This document shows positions 17,441 through 24,980 of a DNA stretch of 64,000 bases, piece by piece (position 1 is the stretch's first letter; each line of letters begins with the position of its first letter). Source of the DNA: an uncultured Treponema sp. GTDB lineage: Bacteria; Spirochaetota; Spirochaetia; Treponematales; Treponemataceae. Both the position numbers and the translations under genes were made by a program. Location: positions 248,001-312,000 of the forward strand of contig CAMVCB010000005.1 in NCBI GenBank assembly GCA_947165895.1, given 5' to 3'. A model generated the notes under the pieces. That model was given only the letters and a program-made list of their open reading frames with translations. It had not been told where the DNA came from and did no database searches.

Positions 17441-18934
17441 CTAGTAATCTTCGCCGGTGAATAATTTGAACTGTTCGTATGCCTGATATTCGAGCATCTT
17501 GTAACCGTTGCAGACCTTGCAGCCGGCTGATGCTGCGCGGCGCATAACTGGGGTTGCGGCCGGTGTGTAGATGATGTCGAATACCATTTCGCTTCCACGG
17601 AATTTATAGAAGTAAAGCGGGTCATTTTCTGTTGATGATGGACCTTCGCTGTTCATTCCAACCGATGTTGTCTGAATAATCAGTGATGAATATTCATCAA
17701 GAATTTCGATGGAATCTTCGTTCAGGGGAGCGGCTTCAAAATTGTAGCGGTCGGCAAGCTTCTGGGCGTTTTCAAGCGTGCGGTTAAAAATGCAGGCTCT
17801 CATGCCGAGTTTTTTTACGGTGTAGGCGATGGCTTTTGCGGCTCCTCCGGCTCCGATAATGGCAACCTTCATCTTTTTTGTCTTGACGTTGCCAAGGAAT
17901 TCGATAAGGGAGCGTTCAAAGCCTGTGCAGTCTGTGTTGTAGCCGAACCATTTGTAATTTTTTCGGACGATTGTGTTACAGGCTCCAATCTGCATTACTT
18001 CCGGAGAAAGCTCATGTAAATAGAACATAACTGATTCTTTGAAAGGAATTGTAACGCTCATTCCCTTAAGATCCAGCTGTTCTGCAAAATTCAGGGCTTC
18101 GGAAATCAGCTGGGAGCGTACCGGAAAGTAAACGGCATCCATGTTGTGGTTTCTGTAGCCTGTATTGTGAATTTCGGGGCTGGAGGTTTTTAACAGGGGC
18201 CAGCCCGCAATTCCAAAAAGCCGGGTGTTTTTTGTGATTGAACGGAAATTGTAAAGCTCATTGATTGTAACCGGGTCGATGTGGCCGATTATATTTGTAT
18301 TCTGACTTGTTTCCAGCGGAGAAGTGTAGGTAAGGTAAGAGCCTGACAGGGCGCTTAAAATTCTTGATGGAAAGCCTTCCGGGCCCATTGCGCAAAGGAT
18401 GTGGTCGTAGCTGTCCATGTGGGCACTTTCGTGAAAAAGATTTACTACGTCAGAAAGTGATTTTGGCATAAAGGCGATTTTTGGAATTTCGTAGCCTGTT
18501 TTTCGCATGGAATCACAGCGTTTGCGAAGGTTTGTAATCGGCTCGGTCATATTATGACAGCTTCGGATAATGCGTACTCCAAAAGCCATGGCCGCATCCT
18601 GAATGCTTGGAATGTGATAGTCTTCCTCAAAATCAACGTATGCAAAGTTTCTTTTTTTGTTAGGGTCCGCAAAGGCGAGTGCCCGCCCGAAAAGATTTGT
18701 TCTCGAAAACTCACTGCCTGACCATTTTCCTCCGTCAGAATTTCGTCTGATTGTAAGGATGCAGGGCTTGTTAATAAGAGCCGGGAACTTTCTGATGAGA
18801 AGTTGTTCGTCTTCCAGAAGGTGGTCGGCTCTTAATTCGACAATGTCACAGTATTTCTGATATTTCTGTACAAGATTAATGTTTTCTTCTATTGTCTGTC
18901 CTGTAAGGGTCATGCAGATGAGGGGGGCGTTCAT
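17441..18934 (-). CDS. aroDE: Bifunctional 3-dehydroquinate dehydratase / shikimate dehydrogenase
   Basis: This 497-residue fusion carries out two consecutive shikimate-pathway steps. Residues ~1-220 are a type I dehydroquinase (Schiff-base Lys in 'IPKIAFMPKSLSDV', His in 'IIRSCHNMT'). Residues ~235-497 are shikimate dehydrogenase: 'LFGIAGWPLLKTSSPEIHN' substrate loop, catalytic Lys in 'SVTIPFKESV', NADP-binding 'IGAGGAAKAIAYTV'. Fused AroDE is known from plants, chlamydiae and some other bacteria. Its ATG overlaps the stop codon of the PASTA gene by one base (TAATG), indicating translational coupling. Confidence 0.96.
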   Translation of the reverse strand: MNAPLICMTLTGQTIEENINLVQKYQKYCDIVELRADHLLEDEQLLIRKFPALINKPCILTIRRNSDGGKWSGSEFSRTNLFGRALAFADPNKKRNFAYVDFEEDYHIPSIQDAAMAFGVRIIRSCHNMTEPITNLRKRCDSMRKTGYEIPKIAFMPKSLSDVVNLFHESAHMDSYDHILCAMGPEGFPSRILSALSGSYLTYTSPLETSQNTNIIGHIDPVTINELYNFRSITKNTRLFGIAGWPLLKTSSPEIHNTGYRNHNMDAVYFPVRSQLISEALNFAEQLDLKGMSVTIPFKESVMFYLHELSPEVMQIGACNTIVRKNYKWFGYNTDCTGFERSLIEFLGNVKTKKMKVAIIGAGGAAKAIAYTVKKLGMRACIFNRTLENAQKLADRYNFEAAPLNEDSIEILDEYSSLIIQTTSVGMNSEGPSSTENDPLYFYKFRGSEMVFDIIYTPAATPVMRRAASAGCKVCNGYKMLEYQAYEQFKLFTGEDY

Positions 18935-20064
18935 TAGTTCACCGCCTTTCTGCTGTTGAGCTTATCAACTACATAGAGAGAAAGCACAGTTCCCTTTGGA
19001 ACGGCATACGGAATTGTAAGCTCTCCTCCCGGATGGCTGAAGCTGATGATTGTAAACGGATCACCCTCTGATGGAGTTGCTTCAAGGCGCATTGGAACCG
19101 GGTAAGGGTAAACCGGCAGCTTCTGGGTGAAGATTCCGTAAACATTGTCGTCGATGCTGCCGTCAGGCAGAGCCATCTCAACCTTCATGCGAGAGTAGTT
19201 TGGAATGAATTCGGAATCAAAGATTTCCTGATTTACGACAGTTCCAGGAATTTCTCCGTTTTCTGCTTTGTGACCTGTAATATCAAATACAATTTTGTGT
19301 CTTGTAATTGCCTGAAGAAGGTCGTTGATTGTCTGTCCTACAAGTTTTGGAGGACGGGTATTTTCAAAGTTAGGTCCACGGCTTACAACAAGGTGAACTG
19401 TAACCGGTTCTGAAATGCTTGTTCCTGCCGGAGGATCCTGTTCAAGAATTGTTCCGGCGTCAGAAGCATCCGGTTTATACATTGGGGATGCAAGCACGAT
19501 AAGAGGCTTTGTCTGACCTGCAAAAAGTGTCTGAATTTTCATCTGGATGTCATCAAGCTTCTGTCCGACATAATCATCAACCTTGTCTACGATTACACCA
19601 CGGCTTACTACGAGAGAAACGCGGCTGTAGCCCTTTGTGATTGAACCTGCTTCCGGGCTCTGATCAAGAATTTTTCCTTCGTCACCCGGAGTATCTGAAT
19701 AGCGGAGGTTGATTTTCGGATAGAGCTCCTTTACCTGAAGCTCAAGAAGGGCGTCTTCAAGCTTTTTTCCTGTTACATCAGGGACAAGAACCTTTTCCGG
19801 CCCCTTTACAACTGTAAAGAAGACTGCGGTTGCGGCAAGCACCATGACAATAACTGCTGTAATTGCCGCAAAAAGCATGCAGGGAACATTAGTTTTTACA
19901 GACAGGTATGATTCTTCAACCTTGATATCTATATTCTTTATTCTGTTAGGAAGATTTTTTACTTCGCTTTTTACTTTTTTGGCAGCTTTTTTGCCGAATA
20001 TTTTTGCCTTTTCAACAATCTGATTTTCAGACTGTTTTTCACTTTTATTTTCTGTTTCGTCCAT
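18934..20064 (-). CDS. Membrane-anchored protein with three PASTA domains
   Basis: This 376-residue protein has a Lys/Glu-rich cytoplasmic segment (1-~58), one transmembrane helix (~60-85) and three extracytoplasmic PASTA repeats ('VLVPDVTGKKLEDALLEL', 'VDDYVGQKLDDIQMKI', 'PPKLVGQTINDLLQAI'). A C-terminal ~70-residue beta segment follows. PASTA domains bind muropeptides or unlinked peptidoglycan and usually belong to Ser/Thr kinases or penicillin-binding proteins. Here there is neither a kinase nor a transpeptidase domain, so it could be a sensor or scaffold. GGAG precedes the ATG, three bases from fmt. Confidence 0.9.
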   Translation of the reverse strand: MDETENKSEKQSENQIVEKAKIFGKKAAKKVKSEVKNLPNRIKNIDIKVEESYLSVKTNVPCMLFAAITAVIVMVLAATAVFFTVVKGPEKVLVPDVTGKKLEDALLELQVKELYPKINLRYSDTPGDEGKILDQSPEAGSITKGYSRVSLVVSRGVIVDKVDDYVGQKLDDIQMKIQTLFAGQTKPLIVLASPMYKPDASDAGTILEQDPPAGTSISEPVTVHLVVSRGPNFENTRPPKLVGQTINDLLQAITRHKIVFDITGHKAENGEIPGTVVNQEIFDSEFIPNYSRMKVEMALPDGSIDDNVYGIFTQKLPVYPYPVPMRLEATPSEGDPFTIISFSHPGGELTIPYAVPKGTVLSLYVVDKLNSRKAVN

Positions 20065-20067
20065 AAT

Positions 20068-21033
20068 TTACTCCAAAACTGTTCCGATAAAGTCCTTTGC
20101 TCCGTTCATAAAGTCCTTATAACCCATTGCTTTTTTGCCCTGGCGCTGAAGTTCCTTTACGCACAAAAGTCCGCTTCCGGTTTTTATATATATTCCTTCT
20201 GATTTTACAAACTGAAGAACCTTGCCGACTGGTTCGCTAGTGTAGCCGCTTGCCCTCTGGTCATTTTCCGCAATCCAGCCGGCGCTTAAGATTTTAAGGG
20301 GCTGTATGTTTCCCATAATGCTTTCTGTGCACCAGCAGGCCGGGTCAGGATAGTATGCCCTGATTTTTGCTTCTATTATATCGGCACTTTCTGACCAGTT
20401 GATTTTTGCATCTTCTTTAGTGATGATTTTTGTGTAACTTGCTTCCCCTGTCTGAGCCTTTCCTTCCGGCAGGTGGTTTTTGCTCAATAAATTACAGAAA
20501 AGCTGAGCCCCGATTTCGGCACTCTGCAAAAGCAGGCTGTCTGCTCTTTCGCTTCCGTCAAGATTTATAATCTGCTGGGCAAGGATATTTCCTTCGTCCA
20601 TTTTTTCGCTTACATACTGAATTGTAGCGGCGGTTTTTTCATCGCGGTTGAGGATTGCGGCCGGTACAGGTGTGCAGCCGCGGTATTTTGGAAGCAGTGA
20701 AGGGTGAAGGTTGATTCCGCCCATAGGGAAAAGTGCCATGAATTTTGGTCCGAAGATGTGACCGTAGGCAAAAACTACAAGAAGATCTGCTCCAAGGGGC
20801 GAAATCTGCTCCCGGGCTTGGGCGTCCAGGTGCTCCGGGGTATAAAGGGGCAGGTGATATTCCTGCGCAAGCTCAGAGACCGGCGTTGGGGTAGGGGTTT
20901 TGTGCCTTCCCTTTGCTGACGGCGGATTGGAAAGAACGCCGACAATTTCAAATCCGCATTCCTTCTGTTTTTCAATGAGAATCTTTAATGTTACTGCAGC
21001 CGCTTCCGGGCTTCCTGCATAAAGAATTTTCAT
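20068..21033 (-). CDS. fmt: Methionyl-tRNA formyltransferase
   Basis: Fmt formylates initiator Met-tRNA using 10-formyl-tetrahydrofolate. The start is set at the ATG at 21033 because AGGAGC stands five bases upstream and the protein then begins MKILYAGSPEAA, as usual for the family; the frame stays open further upstream into def but with no family similarity. The 321-residue length is normal. Motifs include 'GGINLHPSLLPKYRG' (formyl-transfer site) and 'MDEGNILAQ'. It is in the same operon as def, the classical pairing. Confidence 0.96.
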   Translation of the reverse strand: MKILYAGSPEAAAVTLKILIEKQKECGFEIVGVLSNPPSAKGRHKTPTPTPVSELAQEYHLPLYTPEHLDAQAREQISPLGADLLVVFAYGHIFGPKFMALFPMGGINLHPSLLPKYRGCTPVPAAILNRDEKTAATIQYVSEKMDEGNILAQQIINLDGSERADSLLLQSAEIGAQLFCNLLSKNHLPEGKAQTGEASYTKIITKEDAKINWSESADIIEAKIRAYYPDPACWCTESIMGNIQPLKILSAGWIAENDQRASGYTSEPVGKVLQFVKSEGIYIKTGSGLLCVKELQRQGKKAMGYKDFMNGAKDFIGTVLE

Positions 21034-21085
21034 CAGCGCTCCTGTTTCGGCGGGCCGGACAGACCCGCGGTGTTTTTGTCTTTTC

Positions 21086-21661
21086 CTACCTGTTTTTCTT
21101 TGCTTCTTTTGCTGCAAGCTTTGCGGCAATTTTTCTTGCTTTTGCTTCTTTTTCCCTGCGTTTCTGTTCTGCGCGTTCGCGGCGTTTTGCAAACTGAGCT
21201 GTTGTTTTTTCTGCAAAATCCTTGTCGCCGCGGTCAATGAAAACGATTCCGTCAAGATGGTCGTATTCGTGCTGAATGATTCGGGCTAAAAGACCGTCTG
21301 CATCAAGGGTAAAAGGCTTTCCGTTTTCATTAAGAGCCTGAACTGTAACTCTTACCGGGCGTTTGATTGTTTCATAAACCTGAGGAATGCTGAGGCAGCC
21401 TTCATCATAGTCGCCCAGCTCTTCCGAGGTTTTAATAATCTGCGGATTGATAAAAACGCGGCGCACATCATCGTCCGCAATCAGAACAAACATGCGCAGA
21501 TTTTTGCCGATCTGAGGGCAGGCAAGTCCAACTCCGTCTGCATCAATCATTGTGTCGAACATATCTTGAGCAAGCTTGCGGATTTCATCATTTACTTCCG
21601 CAACAGGCTGAGCCTTTTCTCTTAAAATGTCCTCTCCAAGTTTTACAATGTCTAAAATCAT
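21086..21661 (-). CDS. def: Peptide deformylase
   Basis: Def removes the formyl group from nascent proteins. The three metal-site motifs are present: GVGLACPQ (Cys in place of the usual second Ala of GLAAPQ), EGCLS and HEYDH. At 191 residues it is longer than typical because of a Lys/Arg/Ala-rich C-terminal tail of about 35 residues ('RRERAEQKRREKEAKARK'), which could interact with ribosomal RNA (inference). It lies ten bases behind hisD and 52 bases before fmt. Confidence 0.96.
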   Translation of the reverse strand: MILDIVKLGEDILREKAQPVAEVNDEIRKLAQDMFDTMIDADGVGLACPQIGKNLRMFVLIADDDVRRVFINPQIIKTSEELGDYDEGCLSIPQVYETIKRPVRVTVQALNENGKPFTLDADGLLARIIQHEYDHLDGIVFIDRGDKDFAEKTTAQFAKRRERAEQKRREKEAKARKIAAKLAAKEAKKNR

Positions 21662-21670
21662 TCTATATCC

Positions 21671-23041
21671 TTAATTTTCAATTCTGATTCTGGCTGCGCG
21701 TGCATGTCCCGCAAGTCCTTCTGCATCGCCCATAAATCCTGCGGCAACAGCGCTTCTGTGGGCTCCTGATTTTTCCGGCTGAACGCGAAGGGTAGTAACA
21801 GTTTTCAGGAACATGCGGACGCTGAGTCCTCCTGTAAAGCGGGCTGAGCCTGAAGTCGGCAGTGTGTGGTTGAGTCCTGCTGCGTAGTCACCGAATACTT
21901 CTGCTGCGGCGTGGCCGATAAAGAGGGAACCGTAGTTGTGAACAAGCTTTTCAAGCTTATCCCGTTCTTTTCCTTCATCCATTGCAAGTTCAAGATGCTC
22001 TGGTGCCTTACGGTTTGCAACCTCTGCGGCCTGTTCAAGATTTTCTGTGATGATGATATATCCGCAGTTATCAATACTCTTTCTTGCAATTTCCTTTGTT
22101 GTCAAAGTTTCAAGCTGATGTTCAATTTCTTCTGCAACTTTTTTTGCAAAATCTTCATCATCAGTTACAAGAATTGGCTGGGCAACAACGTCGTGCTCTG
22201 CCTGGGCAAGAAGATCTGCCGCTACCCATTCAGCTTTTGCATTTTTGTCTGCAATAATCATTACTTCTGTAGGGCCCGCAATCATGTCGATTCCGACTGT
22301 ACCGTAAACTGCACGTTTTGCCCCTGCTACGAATTTATTTCCAGGTCCTACGATTACATCAACCTTTGGAATGCTTTCTGTTCCGAAAGCCATTGCGCCG
22401 ATTGCCTGTGAGCCGCCTACTGCATAAAGGTGATTTACACCGCAGATATAGGCTGCCGCCATAATCCCTTCGTCAGCATAAGGTTTTCCGCCCGCAAATG
22501 CGTGTCCCGGAACTCCTTCGCCTTTTTTACCGGCTGTGTCCTTGTCTTCCGGGTGAACGCGGGGTGGGGTACACAAAATTACATCTTTTACGCCTGCCGC
22601 AACAGCCGGAGTAACAGTCATAATTACTGATGAAACCAGTGGAAAGCGGCCAGCCGGTACATAACAGCCGGCACGCTCTACAGGAATTGTTTTCTGACCT
22701 GTGAAGACACCCGGTGTAATTTCTGATTCAAAATCCTGAAATGATTCGCGCTGTTTTTTTGCAAAATCAAGGGCCAGGGTGTGAGAATAAACAAGAGCAT
22801 CATAAAGGTCGCGGTTCTGAATCATCAGTTTTTCTGCGGCGGCCTTAAGCTCTTCCTGCGGAACTTCAAAAACGGCAGGAACTGAAACGTCAAATTTGTT
22901 TCCGTAAATGCGGAGGGCAGCGTCGCCCTTTTTCTGAACTTCTTCCAGAACGGATTTTACGGTTTCTTCCGCTGAATTTTCAAAATCACGTCCTTTAAAA
23001 AAACTTTCGTCAATGTCTGTGTATTTTATTGTCTGTATCAA
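21671..23041 (-). CDS. hisD: Histidinol dehydrogenase
   Basis: HisD catalyses the last two oxidations of histidine synthesis. The 456-residue protein begins at TTG (AAAGGA upstream). The zinc ligands and catalytic residues are in 'DLLAQAEHDV' and 'KAPEHLELAM'. The segment 'GKKGEGVPGHAFAGG' is a short insertion relative to many homologues. The gene is separated from the hisA-hisI-hisE fusion only by the two-hairpin repeat, and is followed closely by def. Confidence 0.96.
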   Translation of the reverse strand: MIQTIKYTDIDESFFKGRDFENSAEETVKSVLEEVQKKGDAALRIYGNKFDVSVPAVFEVPQEELKAAAEKLMIQNRDLYDALVYSHTLALDFAKKQRESFQDFESEITPGVFTGQKTIPVERAGCYVPAGRFPLVSSVIMTVTPAVAAGVKDVILCTPPRVHPEDKDTAGKKGEGVPGHAFAGGKPYADEGIMAAAYICGVNHLYAVGGSQAIGAMAFGTESIPKVDVIVGPGNKFVAGAKRAVYGTVGIDMIAGPTEVMIIADKNAKAEWVAADLLAQAEHDVVAQPILVTDDEDFAKKVAEEIEHQLETLTTKEIARKSIDNCGYIIITENLEQAAEVANRKAPEHLELAMDEGKERDKLEKLVHNYGSLFIGHAAAEVFGDYAAGLNHTLPTSGSARFTGGLSVRMFLKTVTTLRVQPEKSGAHRSAVAAGFMGDAEGLAGHARAARIRIEN

Positions 23042-23072
23042 TTTTCTAGTTTTCCTTTATAAAAGTGATTGA

Positions 23073-23160
23073 CCAGCCAGCATAGCTGGCTGGGAAGCTT
23101 TTTCTTGTAAATCCTAAAACAAAGCACTGCCGTACTTTGTTTTTTAACGGATTTGCTATT
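23073..23160 (+). repeat. Two-hairpin intergenic element, copy 2
   Basis: Hairpin 1 is CCAGCCAGC-ATA-GCTGGCTGG (73-93, offsets from 23000). The linker ends in TTTTTCTTGTA. The outer stem is AATCC (110-114) with GGATT (149-153), and the inner stem is AAAACAAAG with CTTTGTTTT (116-124/135-143). The end is TGCTATT. Compared with 71-155 the ATA triloop, the CTTGTA linker, the TTTAAC joint and the TGCTATT end are kept while arm sequences change in complementary pairs. It is drawn on the plus strand; relative to the his transcript it is inverted. Its last base overlaps the hisA-I-E stop codon. Confidence 0.75.
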
Positions 23161-24461
23161 TAAGCTTTATGACGTTTATCTAATTCGTCATATACGTCCT
23201 TCCAGGTTACGCCTTCCTTGTACATCAGCACGTTTACAAAGTAGATTAAATCTGCGGCTTCCCAGATAACGTCATCTTTTGCTTCTGCTTCACAAAGCTC
23301 TTCAGCTTCTTCCATAACCTTTTCGCGGACACGCTCGTAGTTCAGGGTTGCTGTATAAGAGCCCGGGCGTGGATTTGCAAAACGGTCTGCAATTACGTCG
23401 TAAAGACGTCCCATTGTTGATTTTTCCTGTGGATCTGTTCCAAAGCAGGTCCAGCTTCCTGTATGGCAGGCAGGACCGTGAGGAATGACTGTAGCTAATA
23501 CGGTGTCGCGGTCACAGTCGGCACGAAGTCTTACAACTTCAAGGTAGTTTCCGCTGGTTTCACCCTTTGTCCAAAGCTTCTGACGTTCTCGGCTGAAGAA
23601 GGTAAGCTTTCTGCTTTCAAATGTTTTTGCAAAAGCTTCTGCGTTAGCATATCCTTCCATCATAACTTCGCCGTTAACGCTCTGTGCGATAACAGGAATC
23701 AGTTTTACTTTTTCAAAATCAAGGCAGCTGATAAAGGCATCCTTGAGGGCTACTTTGCCGGTATAGAGGGCCATTCCAAGCTGAACGTCACAGTGGAGTT
23801 TCTCAAGCTCAGCAATTTCTTCAACCGAAGAAACTCCGCCTGCTACAACAACGCGGCATTTTACAGCTTCACGCAGCTGGCGTACATAATCCATGTTTGT
23901 GCCCTGCATGCAGCCTTCTTTTTCTACGCAGGTAAACAAAAGTTCAGAACAGAATTTCTCTGCTTCTTTTGCTCCTTCCACCAGCGGAATATCTACGGTT
24001 TCTGTCCAGCCTTTTACGGCGATTTTTCCGTTAATTGCATCAACGCTGATTATGATTCTGTCTTTACCGATTGCGGCGGCAAGCTCATTCAAAAAATCTT
24101 CGTTTAAAACTGATTCGCCGGCAGCAGGCTTTGCCTTCCATGCGGCAGAACCTATGATAACTTTTTCTGCGCCAAGGCTGATAAGCTCCTTTGCCCGCTT
24201 TACGCTTCTGATTCCGCCGCCGGTACGAACGTTTCCATGATGCAGCAGCGATTTTAATAAGGCAGTATTTGCAGTGTTTCCCTTTTCGTCAACATTTCCC
24301 AAAGCCGCATCCAGATCAATAACAGCGACTTCTCCATACATGTCAAAATCTGCAATCAACGCATCTGCGTCATCGCGCTGAAGCACCAGCTCCTTTCCGT
24401 TTTTGAGCTGAACAACATGTCCGTTCTTTAAATCTATAGAAGAAATTACCATAGATCGCAT
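23160..24461 (-). CDS. hisA-hisIE: HisA-HisI-HisE three-domain fusion
   Basis: This 433-residue protein joins three steps of histidine synthesis. Residues ~1-245 are a HisA-type (phosphoribosyl-formimino-AICAR-P isomerase) barrel with both expected Asp sites ('SSIDLKNGHVVQL' and 'ISVDAINGKIAVKGW'). Residues ~250-350 are HisI, phosphoribosyl-AMP cyclohydrolase ('SRERQKLWTKGETSG', 'DCDRDTVLATV', 'GPACHTGSWTCF'). Residues ~350-433 are HisE, the pyrophosphohydrolase ('KVMEEAEELCEAEAKDDVIWEAADLIYFVNVLM'). HisI-HisE fusions are common; with HisA in front they are much less so. hisD follows. An attenuator-like leader precedes the start. Confidence 0.94.
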   Translation of the reverse strand: MRSMVISSIDLKNGHVVQLKNGKELVLQRDDADALIADFDMYGEVAVIDLDAALGNVDEKGNTANTALLKSLLHHGNVRTGGGIRSVKRAKELISLGAEKVIIGSAAWKAKPAAGESVLNEDFLNELAAAIGKDRIIISVDAINGKIAVKGWTETVDIPLVEGAKEAEKFCSELLFTCVEKEGCMQGTNMDYVRQLREAVKCRVVVAGGVSSVEEIAELEKLHCDVQLGMALYTGKVALKDAFISCLDFEKVKLIPVIAQSVNGEVMMEGYANAEAFAKTFESRKLTFFSRERQKLWTKGETSGNYLEVVRLRADCDRDTVLATVIPHGPACHTGSWTCFGTDPQEKSTMGRLYDVIADRFANPRPGSYTATLNYERVREKVMEEAEELCEAEAKDDVIWEAADLIYFVNVLMYKEGVTWKDVYDELDKRHKA

Positions 24462-24499
24462 TTTAGCAGATTTATTCCTTTTATAGAACTATATTTATC

Positions 24500-24615
24500 A
24501 AAAAAATGCTCTCACAAAAATTGTCTTTTGCTCTGCCGAGAGCCCTCGACGCAGACTTCGTCTGCTCTGAATTATCATTACACGTACGCTTTACCTTATC
24601 GGGCTCAATGCGTCG
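24500..24615 (-). promoter_or_regulatory. Attenuator-like leader of the his genes
   Basis: Reading the minus strand, GCTCTC (24543-24538) pairs with GAGAGC (24513-24508), with an inner CAAAA/TTTTG stem, and is followed by TTTTTTT: an intrinsic terminator ending 38 bases before the hisA-I-E start. An upstream GAGCCC (24606-24601) can instead pair with GGGCTC (24545-24540), which overlaps the terminator's 5' arm and would abolish it. CGACGCA/TGCGTCG and GCAGAC-TTC-GTCTGC form further alternatives. No His-rich leader peptide and no T-box motif were found, so the ligand or signal is unknown. Confidence 0.5.
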
Positions 24616-24760
24616 CAAAATCCAATTTTTGCTGCGCTTTTTCTGAAAAAATCTTGTAAATAAATGTAACCTTCCTGTAAAAATGTGTTTTATATATATG
24701 AAAAGCAAACGAACCAAACGATTGACTTTTTTCATTTGAACCTTTTTTTATTTTTTCCTT

Positions 24761-24795
24761 AAAGACCGCGGTTTACCTCCTTTGCCGCGGTCTTT
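24761..24795 (+). terminator. Orphan terminator with anti-Shine-Dalgarno loop
   Basis: AAAGACCGCGG and CCGCGGTCTTT form a perfect 11-bp stem, followed by CTTTTTG on the plus strand only. No plus-strand gene precedes it in the 300 bases back to the his start, apart from a possible 13-codon frame at 24698-24739. The 13-nt loop contains ACCTCCTTT (24775-24783), the sequence found at the 3' end of bacterial 16S rRNA. This suggests the end of a small RNA, read antisense to the his leader. Confidence 0.6.
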
Positions 24796-24864
24796 CTTTT
24801 TGTTAATCAATTCATTATTATTACTCTAATAAATAGTCTTAAATTTGCGGCGTAATAAGGAGAC

Positions 24865-24947
24865 GTGAAAAAAATTACATTCATGTAATTTTTTTCACTG
24901 CAAAGTTTATCGTTGATAAACTTTGCGATATCGTGCATCCATGCACG
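24865..24947. repeat. Three tandem hairpins in the tpiA leader
   Basis: In succession there is a 16-bp-arm hairpin with a 2-nt loop (24865-24898), a 12-bp-arm hairpin with a GTT loop (24900-24926) and CGTGCAT-CC-ATGCACG (24932-24947). The block is flanked by AAGGAGA at 24857-24863 and at 24969-24975; the second is the working tpiA ribosome-binding site. The rest of the 518-base gap from 24462 holds the his leader and the orphan terminator; I see no gene there. Confidence 0.65.
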
Positions 24948-24980
24948 CCCGCTGCCGCGGAGGCTTTAAAGGAGATATAA

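Noticed and set aside
24461..24700. T-box or known amino-acid riboswitch before the his fusion
   Set aside because: No T-box core sequence or specifier loop could be identified; the region is described only as attenuator-like.
24481..24735. 84-codon minus-strand frame upstream of hisA-I-E
   Set aside because: It spans the his terminator and its alternative stems, has only a weak ribosome-binding site, no family resemblance and no His-codon cluster that would make it a leader peptide.
24857..24888. Seven-codon leader peptide starting GTG at 24865
   Set aside because: The AAGGAG is only two bases from GTG, too close for initiation, and the frame lies in a perfect hairpin.
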